A stretch of 64,000 nt of DNA from Bacteroides caecigallinarum (GTDB lineage: Bacteria; Bacteroidota; Bacteroidia; Bacteroidales; Bacteroidaceae), in NCBI RefSeq assembly GCF_016902295.1, contig NZ_JACJLQ010000008.1, forward strand, positions 1 to 64,000, given 5' to 3'. The notes under the pieces are model-generated. The model was not told where the DNA came from. It saw nothing but the letters and a program-made list of their open reading frames with translations, and ran no database searches. Below are positions 25,164-34,287 of the stretch, one piece after another; position 1 is the first letter of the stretch, and each line of letters begins with the position of its first letter. The position numbers were made by a program, and so were the translations under genes.

Positions 25164-25257
25164 AAGTCTTTGAAGTGCATTTTATCATATAGGAAAAGAA
25201 ATACGCCAATCGTTTAAATAACTTTACAACGGGTTTCAGTGTTTCGTATTTTATTGA

Positions 25258-25265
25258 TAACTTTG
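25258..25265 (+). promoter_or_regulatory. -7 box of recO
   Basis: TAACTTTG matches TAnnTTTG and ends only seven bases before the ATG at 25273, so the transcript would be nearly leaderless. Confidence 0.6.
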
Positions 25266-25272
25266 TATTGAT

Positions 25273-25998
25273 ATGTTGCAGAGATATAAAGGAATAGTAT
25301 TATGTTCATTCAAGTATAATGACACAAAAAATATCGCCCATGTCTTCACGCGTGAGAATGGGCGAATGTCTTTTCTTGTGTCAGCTTCACGTTCGAAGAA
25401 GCAGGGGGCCATAAGTTTGCTGTTCCAGCCATTGGCGATGGTTGAACTTGAAGCTGATATTCGTCCCCGTTCTTCGCTGCATCCTGTTCGTGAAGCCCGG
25501 CTTTGGCATGTATTCGGTTCACTCCCATATAATCCGTATAAGTCCGGAATAGCGATGTTTCTGTCTGAGTTCCTTTTTCGTGTCTTGAAAGAAGAGGGTA
25601 GGGATGAGGCTCTTTTTTCGTATTTGTCCGGTTCGGTGATGTGGCTTGATGCCTGCGAGAAAAGTTTTTCGAATTTCCATCTTGTGTTCCTCATTCGCCT
25701 GTCGAGGTTTCTCGGACTTTATCCCAATACAGAGGATTATGCCGAAGGTGCTTATTTCGACCTTATGAATGCCTGTTTCACAATGGAGAAACCTTTTCAT
25801 GGGATGTTCCTCCATCCGGAGGAGTCGGCACGTATAGTTAATCTGATGCGTATGAAGTACGACAATATGCATCTGTTTGCCATGAACCGTATGGAGAGAA
25901 ACAGGTGCCTTGATATCATAAACGAGTATTACAGGCTGCATCTGCCTGATTTCCCGGAACTGAAGTCTTTGCCTGTATTGCAGGAATTGTTTATATAA
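25273..25998 (+). CDS. recO: DNA repair protein RecO
   Basis: This 241-residue protein fits RecO, which anneals single strands and loads RecA with RecR in the RecFOR pathway. The N-terminal OB fold is seen in YKGIVLCSFKYNDTKNIAHVFTRENGRMSFLV and the helical C-terminal domain follows. The zinc cysteines found in some RecO proteins are absent, as is common in Bacteroidetes. It is a single gene with its own promoter and a shared downstream terminator. Confidence 0.9.
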   Translation: MLQRYKGIVLCSFKYNDTKNIAHVFTRENGRMSFLVSASRSKKQGAISLLFQPLAMVELEADIRPRSSLHPVREARLWHVFGSLPYNPYKSGIAMFLSEFLFRVLKEEGRDEALFSYLSGSVMWLDACEKSFSNFHLVFLIRLSRFLGLYPNTEDYAEGAYFDLMNACFTMEKPFHGMFLHPEESARIVNLMRMKYDNMHLFAMNRMERNRCLDIINEYYRLHLPDFPELKSLPVLQELFI

Positions 25999-26002
25999 AT
26001 AC

Positions 26003-26044
26003 AATACTTCCCTGCCGGCATTGCTGTACCAACAGGGAAGTATT
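26003..26044. terminator. Bidirectional terminator between recO and the ABC permease
   Basis: Perfect 12-base arms AATACTTCCCTG (26003-26014) and its complement (26033-26044) lie between convergent genes, with T-rich bases outside both arms. Confidence 0.8.
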
Positions 26045-26075
26045 ATTGTATCATCTTTAGGGAAGTGCTGATATA

Positions 26076-27374
26076 TTATTTATAGCTTATCCATTTTATC
26101 ATTTCCTTCAACGAAGGTTTCTTGCCGTACATAAGTATTCCTACTCTGTAAATTTTGCCAGCCAGCCATATCAGTGTGAATGCCGATGCATAGAGAATAA
26201 CGAGCGATAGAGCTGTCTGCCATCCCGGAGCATCCAGCGAAACACGCACCATGGAAACTACAGGCGAAGTGAATGGAATCATTGAGCACCAAACGGCTAG
26301 TGGACCGTCGGCATTTTCTGCACTGTAGATTGCGGCATAGAGTGCGAACACCAGAAGGAAAATTATTGGTGTCATGAACTGCTGTGAATCTTCTGCTTCA
26401 TTGATAGACGCGCCTATTGCTGCAAATATTGAGGCATAAACCAGATATCCGCCTATAAAATTCAGGACGAAGATACCACCCAGTGCAGGCAGGTTAAGGT
26501 TGTGGATAGATGCAAGTATTGCATTTGCTTCCGAAGGCTCCGGCATTGGTGTCGAAGTAGCAGCCATCATTGCGTCAGGATTTGACATTGCTGATACTCC
26601 GAACATTAATCCTGCTACGGTAATTATTATGGCGAGCATTACTCCCCAAATGGCAAGCTGAAGTATTCCCACAAGTCCTATTCCTATGATTTTGCCTATC
26701 ATAAGCTGGAACGGACGTACTGACGAAATCATAAGCTCTACGATACGGTTAGTTTTCTCTTCCATCACGCTCTGCATTACCATACCTCCGTATGACATTA
26801 CGAACATATAGATGAGGAATGTCAGTATCATACCTGCTGCTACTGCTACTCCCGCATTCGATTCGCTCTCGCTGCCATCGTCGCTCCATTTGATTGTGCG
26901 TATGCTGTAGGTCTGGTCGAAATCGTTCATAATCCTCTGCAACTGGGGAATATTGTAGCTTACCAGTTTGTCGTGACGGATCTGTTCGTTGATGGCATTG
27001 TTCACTATTCGTGACAGTCCCTGTGGAATCTCCTTGCGCGAATAGATGGCTGCCGCATCAGGATTCTCTATCAGGTCGGCTGTGATTTCTATTACTGCGC
27101 TGTAGGCTGTTGTATCCGATCGGAATTCCTCTTTCATTTCCTCCTCAGGGTAGAAAAGATAGGATTCGTCATTAGCCATCATTGGGAAATATTTTCCTGT
27201 ATGGTCTATCACGGCAATGTTTTTCTGTTCGTCGCTCTTTACCATCGAAAGCATCAGCGGTACGAATATCAGTGCTGCGAAGATGAACGGCATCAGAACA
27301 GTCAGTATGATGAATGATTTTTTGCTCACGCGGTTCATGAACTCGCGGTGAATTATAATGAATGTCTTGTTCAT
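26076..27374 (-). CDS. ABC-2 type transporter permease (NatB-like)
   Basis: This 432-residue inner-membrane protein has a TM segment near residues 19-43, a large extracytoplasmic domain (about 45-185), and five or six TM segments in the C-terminal half, the pattern of the NatB/YhaP branch of ABC-2 permeases. The segment MQSVMEEKTNRIVELMISSVRPFQLMIGKI is the conserved cytoplasmic coupling motif. It lies 49 bases after the ATPase gene and presumably forms an exporter with it. Sodium, drug or other export cannot be chosen from sequence. The 49-base gap is filled by 8-bp tandem repeats. Confidence 0.88.
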   Translation of the reverse strand: MNKTFIIIHREFMNRVSKKSFIILTVLMPFIFAALIFVPLMLSMVKSDEQKNIAVIDHTGKYFPMMANDESYLFYPEEEMKEEFRSDTTAYSAVIEITADLIENPDAAAIYSRKEIPQGLSRIVNNAINEQIRHDKLVSYNIPQLQRIMNDFDQTYSIRTIKWSDDGSESESNAGVAVAAGMILTFLIYMFVMSYGGMVMQSVMEEKTNRIVELMISSVRPFQLMIGKIIGIGLVGILQLAIWGVMLAIIITVAGLMFGVSAMSNPDAMMAATSTPMPEPSEANAILASIHNLNLPALGGIFVLNFIGGYLVYASIFAAIGASINEAEDSQQFMTPIIFLLVFALYAAIYSAENADGPLAVWCSMIPFTSPVVSMVRVSLDAPGWQTALSLVILYASAFTLIWLAGKIYRVGILMYGKKPSLKEMIKWISYK

Positions 27375-27379
27375 ATATA

Positions 27380-27419
27380 AGTTTGTGAGTTTGTGAGTTT
27401 TTGAGTTTATAAGTTTGTG
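27380..27419. repeat. Five 8-bp tandem units before the permease start
   Basis: Five consecutive 8-base units of the form AGTTTGTG (variants AGTTTTTG and AGTTTATA) fill 27380-27419. They begin five bases from the permease ATG, so they form its translation leader. Confidence 0.85.
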
Positions 27420-27423
27420 GGTT

Positions 27424-28341
27424 TTACGGTTTGCTGTTCTCCACAGTTCTGATGAAAATCTCGTTCATCGACGGCAGGCATTCGGCAAATGAAGTTATCT
27501 CATTTTCAGCTGCGATACCGGCCAGCAGTTGCGAGTTGCTCAGGTCGCTGTTCTTCTTGATAGTGAATATCTGTTCTCCGCCTTTAACTTCTGACGAAAG
27601 GATTTCGAACATGCTGTTGGCAGACAGCTCTTTTCCTATGCGCAGTCCCAGTCTGTAAGTATTGGTTTTGAATTGAGAACGTACTTCGTTCACTTCCCCC
27701 TGAAGTACCACCTGCGAGTGGTTTATCAGTGCTATGTTGTCGCATATCTCTTCTACCGACGACATGTTGTGAGTAGAGAAGATAATGGTGTGGCCTTGAT
27801 TCTTGAGTTCTAGTATCTCTCTCTTCAGAAGTTCCGCGTTCACTGGGTCGAAACCGGAGAACGGTTCGTCGAATATCAGCAGCTGAGGCTTGTGGAGTAC
27901 AGTGATTACGAACTGTACTTTCTGCTGCATACCCTTTGAGAGTTCTTCGAGTTTCTTGTCCCACCACTGTGTAATCTCGAATTTGTCGAACCATTCTTTC
28001 AGGCGTTTTCTAGCTTCATGTTTGTCCAGTCCTTTGAGCTGTGCCAGATAGATGGCTTGTTCGCCTACTTTCATTTTCTTGTATAGTCCTCTTTCTTCAG
28101 GCAGATAGCCAATCTTGTAGATGTCGTCAGCCTGCGAAAGATGTCCGTCGAAATATACCTCACCCGAGTCAGGGGCTGTAATGCGGTTGATGATTCTTAT
28201 CAGTGTAGTTTTTCCGGCTCCGTTAGGTCCCAGCAGTCCGAAGACCTGTCCTTTCGGAACATTTATGCTGACGCCGTTGAGGGCCGTGTGGTTGGCATAA
28301 CTTTTCACTATGTTATGCGCTTCCAAGAAGTATTCGCTCAT
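27424..28341 (-). CDS. ABC transporter ATP-binding protein (NatA-like)
   Basis: The 305-residue ATPase has Walker A GPNGAGKTT near residue 39, the Q-loop region YLPEERGLYKKMKV, the signature LSKGMQQKVQF, Walker B LLIFDEPFSGFDP and the switch histidine in FSTHNM. A C-terminal DUF4162-like extension follows. It pairs with the downstream permease as a two-gene exporter. The gene lies after the yqeY terminator and therefore outside the division cluster. Confidence 0.93.
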   Translation of the reverse strand: MSEYFLEAHNIVKSYANHTALNGVSINVPKGQVFGLLGPNGAGKTTLIRIINRITAPDSGEVYFDGHLSQADDIYKIGYLPEERGLYKKMKVGEQAIYLAQLKGLDKHEARKRLKEWFDKFEITQWWDKKLEELSKGMQQKVQFVITVLHKPQLLIFDEPFSGFDPVNAELLKREILELKNQGHTIIFSTHNMSSVEEICDNIALINHSQVVLQGEVNEVRSQFKTNTYRLGLRIGKELSANSMFEILSSEVKGGEQIFTIKKNSDLSNSQLLAGIAAENEITSFAECLPSMNEIFIRTVENSKP

Positions 28342-28361
28342 AAATGTTTGATTTTAAGTTG

Positions 28362-28420
28362 TAAAAAACGGTATATAAATTATGCATGTGTCGTCATCTG
28401 TGTCATAATCTATATACCGT
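28362..28420 (-). terminator. Terminator of the division cluster after yqeY
   Basis: Arms 28368-28384 and 28404-28420 pair over 17 positions with one wobble and are followed by six T residues on the minus strand. It ends the rsmH-to-yqeY run. Confidence 0.85.
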
Positions 28421-28459
28421 TGTCTCTTGTATTGTCTCTATTTTTGTATGTCGTGATTA

Positions 28460-28909
28460 TTAGCCCAGAAGCTCTTTAACCTTGGCTGATATAGCTCTGC
28501 CTTCAGCAAGACCCGCAAGTTCTTTCGAAGCGACTCCCATTACTTTGCCCATGTCTTTGCCGTCTTTGGCTCCTGTGCGTTCGATAATTTCTTTCAGCTT
28601 AGCCTCCAGTTCTTCTGCAGAAAGCTGTTTAGGAAGATATGTCTCTATTACGTGTACCTGGGCCATTTCAGCTTCAGCCAGGTCGGCGCGTCCTTGTCCT
28701 TCATACACTGCAGCAGAATCTTTTCCTTGTTTCACAAGTTTCTGCATAATCTTCAGTGCGGCATCATCAGTCAGGGTATCGTTGGCTCCCGGAGCTGTTT
28801 TTGCTTCAAGGAAGAATTTTTTCACATTACGCAAAGTTTCAAGTTTTACTTTGTCTTTAGCCTTCATGGCTTCTTTGATATCGTTGCTTATCTGTTCAAA
28901 TAAATCCAT
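28460..28909 (-). CDS. GatB/YqeY domain-containing protein
   Basis: The 149-residue helical protein is a stand-alone YqeY domain, related to the tail of GatB of the Asp/Glu-tRNA amidotransferase. The conserved motifs LETLRNVKKFFLEAK and the C-terminal GKDMGKVMGVASKELAGLAEG are present. Its role is unknown, with tRNA binding suspected. It lies 127 bases after ftsZ on the same strand and before a strong terminator, which is the usual Bacteroidales position. Confidence 0.92.
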   Translation of the reverse strand: MDLFEQISNDIKEAMKAKDKVKLETLRNVKKFFLEAKTAPGANDTLTDDAALKIMQKLVKQGKDSAAVYEGQGRADLAEAEMAQVHVIETYLPKQLSAEELEAKLKEIIERTGAKDGKDMGKVMGVASKELAGLAEGRAISAKVKELLG

Positions 28910-28917
28910 AATATATA

Positions 28918-28985
28918 AGTTTTTGAGTTTTTGAGTTTTTAAATTTTTAAGTTTTTAAGTTAGTTGACAAGTTGACAAGTTGACA
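28918..28985. repeat. 8-bp tandem repeats before the yqeY start
   Basis: Five consecutive units of AGTTTTTG/AGTTTTTA/AATTTTTA type (28918-28957) are followed, after four bases, by three exact AGTTGACA units (28962-28985). They occupy the yqeY leader just before its ATG and share period and core with the repeats at 27380-27419. Confidence 0.85.
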
Positions 28986-29036
28986 AGTATCCGGATAGAT
29001 TGCCTTGTCGACTTGTAACTGAAGCCTTGTAACTTC

Positions 29037-30338
29037 TTAGAAGAAACTTATAACAGTACTTTCTGCGTTATTGTTATCTGATGATTGTACTGTAGTTTCC
29101 TGCATGGCAGCTTTAGACTGTATGCTTTCAAGTTCTTTCTTTGTCCTTTTGTAAGTAGGAGTAGTTTCCACCATACTTATTATATCATCATTGTCAAGAT
29201 CTTCCTGGCTGAATATATACATGTGGTGTCTTCTCTTTCTGTTTGTTTTGGCTTCAGGATAGTAATCTTTTCTTCGATCCTCATTCTTTTGTCTGATTTC
29301 TTCCTGTTCGGCGAGTTTCTCTTCTTCCTCTCTGGTATGTTTCTGTATTACATTATCCATGCCAGGGACATCCGAGATACCGAAACCTGTTGCCAATATA
29401 GTGAACTTGATTTTTGATTCAAGTGTACTGTCTTCGTAGAGTCCCCATTTTGTCTCGAATTCTTTTTCGAATTTACTCATGAAATCATGTATCTCGTCCA
29501 TTTCGTTCATCATGAGTTCACTTGTTGGGCTATACGTAATGACAAACAATACTTTCTTTGAGTTGAATATGTCTTTATTGTTAAGTAGTGGTGAGTTCAG
29601 CGCATCTTTGATAGCTTTTGTCACTCTGCCTTCACCTTCGCCATATCCTGTACTCATGATAGCCACACCACCATCTTTAAGTACTGTCTTGACATCGTTA
29701 AAGTCGAGGTTTATTTTACCTCTTAATGTGATGATTTCTGCAATACTTTTTGCTGCAACAGATAATGTGTCGTCTGCCTTTCCGAAAGCATTCATTACAC
29801 TTATGTCTGAATAAACATCGCGCAGTCTTTCATTGTTGATAACAAGGAGAGCATCGACATGTTTGCTCATTTCTTCCACACCGTCCAATGCCTGGTCTAT
29901 TTTCTTGTTACCTTCGAACATGAATGGAATAGTAACGATACCTACAGTAAGTATATCCATGTCTTTGGCTGCCTTTGCAATGATAGGAGCCGCACCAGTA
30001 CCGGTTCCTCCACCCATTCCGGCTGTAATGAATGCCATTCGGCATCCGTCACTAAGCATTTCTCTAACCTGCTCTATACTTTCCTCGGCAGCTGCTCTTG
30101 CCTTTTCAGGGCGGTTACCGGCACCAAGGCCTTCGCTTCCTAACTGAAGCTTAAAAGGTACAGGCGATTCGTCTAAAGCTTGATTATCTGTATTGCAGAC
30201 TACAAAGTTTACGTCGTGGATACCTTTCCTATACATGTGGTTGACAGCATTACCTCCACCGCCACCTACACCAATGACTTTAATTATATGTTGTACGTCT
30301 CTCGGAAAATCGAAAGGCATTGTTGTTTCGTCTGACAT
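29037..30338 (-). CDS. ftsZ: Cell division protein FtsZ
   Basis: This 433-residue tubulin-like GTPase polymerises into the division ring. The N-terminal IKVIGVGGGGGNAVNHM, the tubulin signature MGGGTGTGAAP and the synergy loop NLDFNDVKTVL are intact. After the core (about residue 325) comes a charged linker and an end with TVISFF. A second possible start (MPFDF) lies six codons in. It follows ftsA by 76 bases and yqeY comes next. Confidence 0.97.
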   Translation of the reverse strand: MSDETTMPFDFPRDVQHIIKVIGVGGGGGNAVNHMYRKGIHDVNFVVCNTDNQALDESPVPFKLQLGSEGLGAGNRPEKARAAAEESIEQVREMLSDGCRMAFITAGMGGGTGTGAAPIIAKAAKDMDILTVGIVTIPFMFEGNKKIDQALDGVEEMSKHVDALLVINNERLRDVYSDISVMNAFGKADDTLSVAAKSIAEIITLRGKINLDFNDVKTVLKDGGVAIMSTGYGEGEGRVTKAIKDALNSPLLNNKDIFNSKKVLFVITYSPTSELMMNEMDEIHDFMSKFEKEFETKWGLYEDSTLESKIKFTILATGFGISDVPGMDNVIQKHTREEEEKLAEQEEIRQKNEDRRKDYYPEAKTNRKRRHHMYIFSQEDLDNDDIISMVETTPTYKRTKKELESIQSKAAMQETTVQSSDNNNAESTVISFF

Positions 30339-30414
30339 ATTATCTTAGTATTTAAATTTATTTGCTAAAATTATATTTATAACTGTTTACCTGATTTTAT
30401 ACAAGTACAGTGCC

Positions 30415-32172
30415 TTATTTTATTCCATCGAAAAACTCTTCAGAAGCTTTGCTCATACCTTGTTTTATTCTGTCGAATATACTTCTTTTCTTGTTTTTCT
30501 GAGCTTTGATAATTTTTTCTTCAAGTTCTTCTATCACAGCGTTTGATTCTGCAAAATTATATCCTTTGGCTGTTTTGAGCTTTTCCTTGGCTGCATCGTA
30601 ATGCGCTTTGTCAATCAGTTCGACCGCTTCTTCCAGCAGCTTTTCACAAATTGCTTTTTTCTGTGCTTCACGCTGTTTCTCGGCTTCTTTTATGGCTCTT
30701 ACTCTTTCAGCCTCATCAAGCAGCCTTTTAGCTTCTTTTTCCAATGATTCTATTTCCTTTGCCTTAGCTTCTACATTCAGCTTTTTGGCTTTGTCAAGAA
30801 TCTCCAGTGCTTCAGAGTAATCCCTGCTCAATATCAACTGGGAAGCTGTAATGACCAACTGATGACACTCTTTTGAATAGTCAACAACTTCTATTTTTAT
30901 TTTGTCCTCTTCAACTTTTTCTTCTTGCTTCTCAGGTTGTTCTACAATGATATCGTCAGCTTTTTCGTTTACGGCCACCGGCTCTTCATTGAAGTCTAAC
31001 TGATGTCCTTTCCTTGGATCTATTCTGCAGCAGTTCTCTTCACCGGACATCAGTATGCCTATTATGGTATTTAGTTTGCCATTTTTAGGTATTACAATAT
31101 TGCCTACTACATTTGTGTCACCTGCTAAAGCTACTCTTACTTTATCGATTTTTGTGATGTTGGTAATGGCTTTATCAATGTTAGGCATATTTGCCACTCC
31201 ACCTGTTACTATAATACCTGCCATCAGTGTGTCACTGTAGTTTGACAGTTTTATCTGATTGAACACATTGTTAAGTATCTCGTTTACTCTGGCTTCTACA
31301 ATATCTTCAAGAGTTCTTGATTTGATTACTACCTTCCCGTCAATGGATAAGTCAGAGTCTTGCACTTCTTCACCTTCTTTGTATTCAGTATATGCGGAAG
31401 CATATCTCAACTTTATTTGTTCAGCCTCGTCTTCTTCTATCTGTTTGCTGGTAATGTCTTTTGTGATATTATTCCCTCCCAAAGGAATTACGCATACGTG
31501 GCGGAGTATGTTGTTTTTGTAAACACTAACAGTAGTAGTATCAGCGCCAAAATCAATAAGCACGCAACCTGATCTTTTCTCATTTGTAGTAAGTACGGCG
31601 TCTGCAGTAGCCATCGGAGATATTGTAAATCCTGCTATTTCATATCCGGTATGAGAAAGGCATTGTCTTATATTCTGTTTAACAGAAGGACGTGCAATAA
31701 TATTAAGGTAGTTCCCTTCGATACTGTTGGCAGTTGTTCCTACAGGTTCAGTAAGCAGATTGTTGCCTATCTTGTATTCTTGTGGTTCTACCGCCAGTAC
31801 CTCATAGTCAAGTAAAGGGATTTCCAGATTGTTCTCCATCATGCTGTCTATTATGGCTTGCGATATTCTGGTATCCTCGCCTAATTGTCTGTTTTCAGTA
31901 TTTTTGATACTTCTTAAAGACAGACCACCTACGCCAATATATACCTTCTTAATCCCAGCCTGAAGTTTGTTTTCAAGGTCTTTGATTACGGAAGTAAGCT
32001 TTTGCGTAGTCTTATCCAGATTATAGATAACTCCTTTCTTAATACAGTCGGCTGACCTTTCCGAAGAATAAGCTAAAATGTTCAAGCTGCCGTCTGCATT
32101 CTTTTTACCTGCGATACCTGTTATTTCTGTAGAACCAAGCTCAATCGCTACTATGAAATCTGATGCTGCCAT
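30415..32172 (-). CDS. ftsA: Cell division protein FtsA with long C-terminal extension
   Basis: This actin-like protein tethers FtsZ to the membrane. Residues 1-380 form the FtsA core (FIVAIELGSTEITGI phosphate loop, SHS2 insertion, VLIDFGADTTTVSVY, IIVTGGVANMP). The protein is 585 residues long against about 420 in Escherichia coli. Residues 381-560 add two TPR-like helical hairpins (439-466 and 511-539) joined by a charged coiled coil, and residues 561-585 form a basic amphipathic helix (RSIFDRIKQGM) that should be the membrane anchor. It is six bases after ftsQ. Confidence 0.93.
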   Translation of the reverse strand: MAASDFIVAIELGSTEITGIAGKKNADGSLNILAYSSERSADCIKKGVIYNLDKTTQKLTSVIKDLENKLQAGIKKVYIGVGGLSLRSIKNTENRQLGEDTRISQAIIDSMMENNLEIPLLDYEVLAVEPQEYKIGNNLLTEPVGTTANSIEGNYLNIIARPSVKQNIRQCLSHTGYEIAGFTISPMATADAVLTTNEKRSGCVLIDFGADTTTVSVYKNNILRHVCVIPLGGNNITKDITSKQIEEDEAEQIKLRYASAYTEYKEGEEVQDSDLSIDGKVVIKSRTLEDIVEARVNEILNNVFNQIKLSNYSDTLMAGIIVTGGVANMPNIDKAITNITKIDKVRVALAGDTNVVGNIVIPKNGKLNTIIGILMSGEENCCRIDPRKGHQLDFNEEPVAVNEKADDIIVEQPEKQEEKVEEDKIKIEVVDYSKECHQLVITASQLILSRDYSEALEILDKAKKLNVEAKAKEIESLEKEAKRLLDEAERVRAIKEAEKQREAQKKAICEKLLEEAVELIDKAHYDAAKEKLKTAKGYNFAESNAVIEELEEKIIKAQKNKKRSIFDRIKQGMSKASEEFFDGIK

Positions 32173-32178
32173 ATATTG

Positions 32179-32913
32179 TTACTCCTTTTTTGTGCAAATT
32201 ATCTGGTTGTTGAATTCAACGCTAATGCGCTTATATTTATTCCATCCTACATTGTTTAAACCTTCAGTGTAGAATGCCTTTAATTTTTTGAATTTAGTCT
32301 CAAACATTTCCGGTTTCCCTATGAAGAGTATATGATTACCAACTCTTGGCACAAGTTCTATTTCCTGTTCCCTGGTAACATTTACCTGCTCTATCTGTGA
32401 ATTCCAGAATTTGTCTGAGTTAAGGAAACATGCCAACTGGTAAAGCTTCTCGCTGGCAAATTTCCTGTCGATATATCCTGTCGCTACTGCTACTCGTACT
32501 GCCTTGCCATTGGCTTTCATTACTTTGCCTTCGTTGTCAATGTAGTAGTTGTCGCCGTTGCTGCTCATTACTCTCATTAGTGGAATCCTCTGGTAGATGT
32601 CAATCTTGACCTTTCCGCCTTTCGTCATATAACATTCAGCATCTTTGATAAACGGATTATCCTCAAGTACTGTTTCAAGTTTCCGGATATCGATATCTTT
32701 TTGTTTTACCCCCGTTGGAAGGAGTTTTTTGTTCTTTAATGTTGTTTCTATATCATGCTGTGTGACGAAATTGTAATCTACCTTATCCATTATTTCCAAT
32801 TCTATACCCTTGCAATTCCGGTCAAGCGGCTTTGCATTAAATATAGTGACTGCCAGCACCAGGTAAACCGATGTTGCGATCAGAGCCAAGAGTATGAGAA
32901 TTCGTTTTATCAT
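32179..32913 (-). CDS. ftsQ: Cell division protein FtsQ
   Basis: The 244-residue protein has a short cytoplasmic start, a TM helix (about residues 5-26) and a periplasmic POTRA-like domain (YNFVTQHDIETTLKNKKLL, residues about 49-70) followed by the FtsQ/DivIB beta domain. It bridges early and late divisome proteins. The gene directly follows murC with no spacing and precedes ftsA, the standard dcw position, which supports the call where sequence similarity is weak. Confidence 0.88.
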   Translation of the reverse strand: MIKRILILLALIATSVYLVLAVTIFNAKPLDRNCKGIELEIMDKVDYNFVTQHDIETTLKNKKLLPTGVKQKDIDIRKLETVLEDNPFIKDAECYMTKGGKVKIDIYQRIPLMRVMSSNGDNYYIDNEGKVMKANGKAVRVAVATGYIDRKFASEKLYQLACFLNSDKFWNSQIEQVNVTREQEIELVPRVGNHILFIGKPEMFETKFKKLKAFYTEGLNNVGWNKYKRISVEFNNQIICTKKE

Positions 32914-34287
32914 TTACTTTTTTAATATATTATAAATTTGTGGAATCATATTGTCAATGTCTCCTGCACCGAGTGTGATAAGAACTTCAATCTCCTTTTT
33001 CTTCAGTAAGTCTAAAAGTTCTTCTTTCTTACAAAGAGTCTTGACTTTTCCTTCTTGTATATTGTCGTAAATAAGTTTACTTGTAACGCCTTCAATAGGG
33101 AGCTCTCTTGCCGGATAAATGTCCAGCAGAATGATTTCATCTGCCAATGACAGGCTTTCGGCAAATTCTTTATAAAAATCTCTTGTCCTGGTATAAAGAT
33201 GAGGCTGGAATACAGCTGTTACCTTTTTATCAGGATAAAGAGCTTTTATAGATGATATGCTTTGTCTGATTTCTGCTGGATGATGGGCATAGTCGCTCAG
33301 GAAAACCAGGTTGTCTTCTTTTATTTTGAAGTCGAAACGTCTGTCCACGCCACTGAATGTAGGCATTGCATTTTTTATTTCTTCATTGCTTACTCCAGCT
33401 ATTTGTGCAAGAGCCATAGCTGCTATACCGTTTTCTATATTGACATATACTGGTACTCCAAGTTTGATGTCGTTAATATTCCCGAATGGAGATATAAAGT
33501 CGAATACAATCTCACCGTTTCCTATTCTGATATTTTCAGCCTTGAAATCACCGTCTGTAATTCCGTATGAATATATTTTTACTCCTTCCTGTACCGCAGG
33601 TGAAAGGTCGATGCCTTTTTTCGCTATCAGATATCCGCCACGGCATATTAAAGAGGTATATTTGTTGAAGCTTTCCAGATATGCTTCTCGTGTTCCGTAT
33701 ATATCCAGATGATCCGAATCAGTCGCAGTGATTACTGTCGCAAACGGTGTCAGCCAGTGGAAAGATCTGTCGAATTCATCGGCTTCAATAACTACATAAT
33801 TACTTGTTTCAGACAGTAGCAGATTTGTTTTGTAATTTTTCGAAATTCCGCCAAGGAAAGCATTACAGCCTATGTGGGACTGGTGTAACAGATGTGCTGT
33901 AAGTGTAGAAGTCGTTGTCTTACCATGTGTTCCAGCCACGCATAGTCCCTTCTCGGTTGTTGTAATCATTCCGAGAACCTGTGCACGTTTTAGGATTTCG
34001 AAACCGTTTTCTTTGAAGTATGTGAACTCTTTATGTGTCTGTGGAATGGCAGGAGTGAATATTACCAATGTGTCTTTTTTTATTTTGCAACTATCAGGAA
34101 TTAGTGATATGTTTTCCTCGTAATGAATATTTGCTCCTTCCTTTATCAGTTCTTCTGTCAGTTCGCTTTGTGTACGGTCGTAGCCAGCCACTTCCTTGCC
34201 TTTTGACAGGAAGTATCTGACCAATGCACTCATACCGATACCACCGGCACCAATGAAATATACGGATTTTATAGTATTAATGTTCAT
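32914..34287 (-). CDS. murC: UDP-N-acetylmuramate--L-alanine ligase
   Basis: This 457-residue Mur ligase adds L-alanine to UDP-MurNAc. Visible motifs are the N-terminal FIGAGGIGMSALVRYFL, the ATP loop GTHGKTTTSTLTAHLL and the C-terminal DYAHHPAEI. The frame is open 15 codons further, but the ATG at 34285-34287 (MNINTIKSVYFIGAGG) matches family starts. It overlaps the end of murG by 11 bases, so translation is likely coupled. Confidence 0.96.
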   Translation of the reverse strand: MNINTIKSVYFIGAGGIGMSALVRYFLSKGKEVAGYDRTQSELTEELIKEGANIHYEENISLIPDSCKIKKDTLVIFTPAIPQTHKEFTYFKENGFEILKRAQVLGMITTTEKGLCVAGTHGKTTTSTLTAHLLHQSHIGCNAFLGGISKNYKTNLLLSETSNYVVIEADEFDRSFHWLTPFATVITATDSDHLDIYGTREAYLESFNKYTSLICRGGYLIAKKGIDLSPAVQEGVKIYSYGITDGDFKAENIRIGNGEIVFDFISPFGNINDIKLGVPVYVNIENGIAAMALAQIAGVSNEEIKNAMPTFSGVDRRFDFKIKEDNLVFLSDYAHHPAEIRQSISSIKALYPDKKVTAVFQPHLYTRTRDFYKEFAESLSLADEIILLDIYPARELPIEGVTSKLIYDNIQEGKVKTLCKKEELLDLLKKKEIEVLITLGAGDIDNMIPQIYNILKK

